DNA of 6,353 nt from an uncultured Neisseria sp. (lineage in GTDB: Bacteria; Pseudomonadota; Gammaproteobacteria; Burkholderiales; Neisseriaceae), in NCBI GenBank assembly GCA_927911515.1, contig CAKMQH010000033.1, positions 1-6,353 on the forward strand, read 5' to 3'. A program made the translations under genes and the position numbers. Shown here one piece after another: positions 5,758-6,353 of this stretch. The number at the start of each line of letters is the position of its first letter. The first letter of the stretch is position 1. The notes under the pieces were generated by a model. The model was not told the origin of the DNA. It searched no databases and saw only the letters and a program-made list of their open reading frames with translations.

Positions 5758-6353
5758 ATGAAAGTAGGTTTCGTCGGCTGGCGCGGCATGGTCGGTTCGG
5801 TTTTGATGCAGCGTATGAAAGAAGAAAACGACTTCGCCCACATTCCCGAAGCATTCTTCTTCACCACATCCAACGTCGGCGGCGCGGCACCTGATTTCGG
5901 TCAGGCGGCTAAAACATTATTGGATGCAAACGACGTTGCCGAACTCGCCAAAATGGACATTATCGTAACCTGCCAAGGCGGCGATTACACCAAATCCGTA
6001 TTCCAACCCCTGCGCGACAGCGGCTGGAACGGCTACTGGATTGACGCGGCGTCATCCCTGCGCATGAAAGACGACGCGATTATCGTCCTCGACCCGGTCA
6101 ACCGCAACGTCATCGACAACGGCCTCAAAACGGCGTGAAAACTACATCGGCGGCAACTGCACCGTTTCCCTGATGCTGATGGCCTTGGGCGGCCTGTTCC
6201 AAAACGATTTGGTCCGAATGGGCAACCAGCATGACCTACCAAGCCGCTTCCGGCGCGGGTGCGAAAAACATGCGCGAACTCATCAGCGGCATGGGCGCGA
6301 TTCACGCCCAAGTGGCGGACGAGCTTGCCGATCCTTCCAGCGCGATTCTCGAC
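5758..6353 (+). CDS. asd: Aspartate-semialdehyde dehydrogenase, 5' part, with three single-base frame breaks
   Basis: It reduces L-aspartyl-4-phosphate to aspartate-4-semialdehyde with NADPH in the cytoplasm, the branch step to diaminopimelate/lysine, threonine and methionine. The start is ATG 5758 with an excellent ribosome binding site. The N-terminal nucleotide-binding loop GFVGWRGMVGSV (4-15) is clear, and SLRMKDDAIIVLDPVN is typical of the proteobacterial enzyme. As given, the frame stops at 6136-6138. Adding one A to A4 at 6127-6130 and one to A4 at 6138-6141, and removing one C at 6214-6215, restores an unbroken conserved sequence. The repaired reading gives GGNCTVSLMLMALGG with Cys135, the position of the catalytic cysteine in the E. 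coli enzyme, then LVEWATSMTYQAASGAGAKN and on to ADPSSAILD at the edge. About 199 of some 370 residues are in the window. Three indels in about 90 bases of a normally essential gene look like sequence errors. It is separate from the pilus operon. Confidence 0.92.

Noticed and set aside
1..6353. Insertion sequence, Correia element, dRS3 repeat, CRISPR array or tRNA
   Set aside because: I found no transposase, no direct repeat array, no tRNA-like cloverleaf and no dRS3-type motif by eye; the only repeated elements are uptake sequences.

Overview
The window looks like chromosomal DNA of a commensal Neisseria. The 12-mer AGGTCGTCTGAA occurs seven times without mismatch on the two strands. It matches the Neisseriaceae DNA uptake sequence dialect that I recall as AG-mucDUS, used by the N. 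mucosa / N. sicca / N. macacae group. The partial gene at the right end is a proteobacterial aspartate-semialdehyde dehydrogenase (asd). The species-group call rests on the uptake-sequence dialect and is an inference.

Layout. Positions 1-480 are non-coding: perhaps the last codons of an upstream gene, a terminator built from an inverted pair of uptake sequences, a second degenerate uptake-sequence hairpin, and a very AT-rich promoter/leader region. Positions 481-5452 hold a compact four-gene operon on the + strand for an archaic (Csu-type, sigma-class) chaperone-usher pilus: a spore-coat-U-domain major pilin (481-1123), a periplasmic chaperone (about 1165-1889), an outer-membrane usher (1876-4343) and a two-domain tip adhesin (4334-5452). 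The last three genes overlap by 14 and 10 bases. Positions 5453-5757 are an intergenic region with an uptake-sequence inverted repeat around a structured, T-run-ended element. Position 5758 to the edge is asd, cut off by the window end.

How the genes work together. The pilin and tip adhesin would enter the periplasm through Sec, be capped by the chaperone, and be assembled through the usher into a thin fibre with the two-domain adhesin at its end. Each needed role is present once. This is simpler than the Acinetobacter csuA/B-A-B-C-D-E cluster.

Main caution. Several reading frames are broken by single-base length differences, mostly in short A runs: the pilin (A8 where A7 restores frame), the chaperone start (A4 where A5 gives a proper signal peptide), the usher (A6 where A7 restores frame) and asd (two A4 runs where A5 is needed, plus one extra C, within about 90 bases). 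asd is normally needed for cell-wall and amino-acid synthesis, so three lesions in a conserved stretch suggest base-calling errors in the source sequence more than gene decay. The pilus frameshifts should be judged in that light, although the A8 tract in the pilin is also a plausible phase-variation site.
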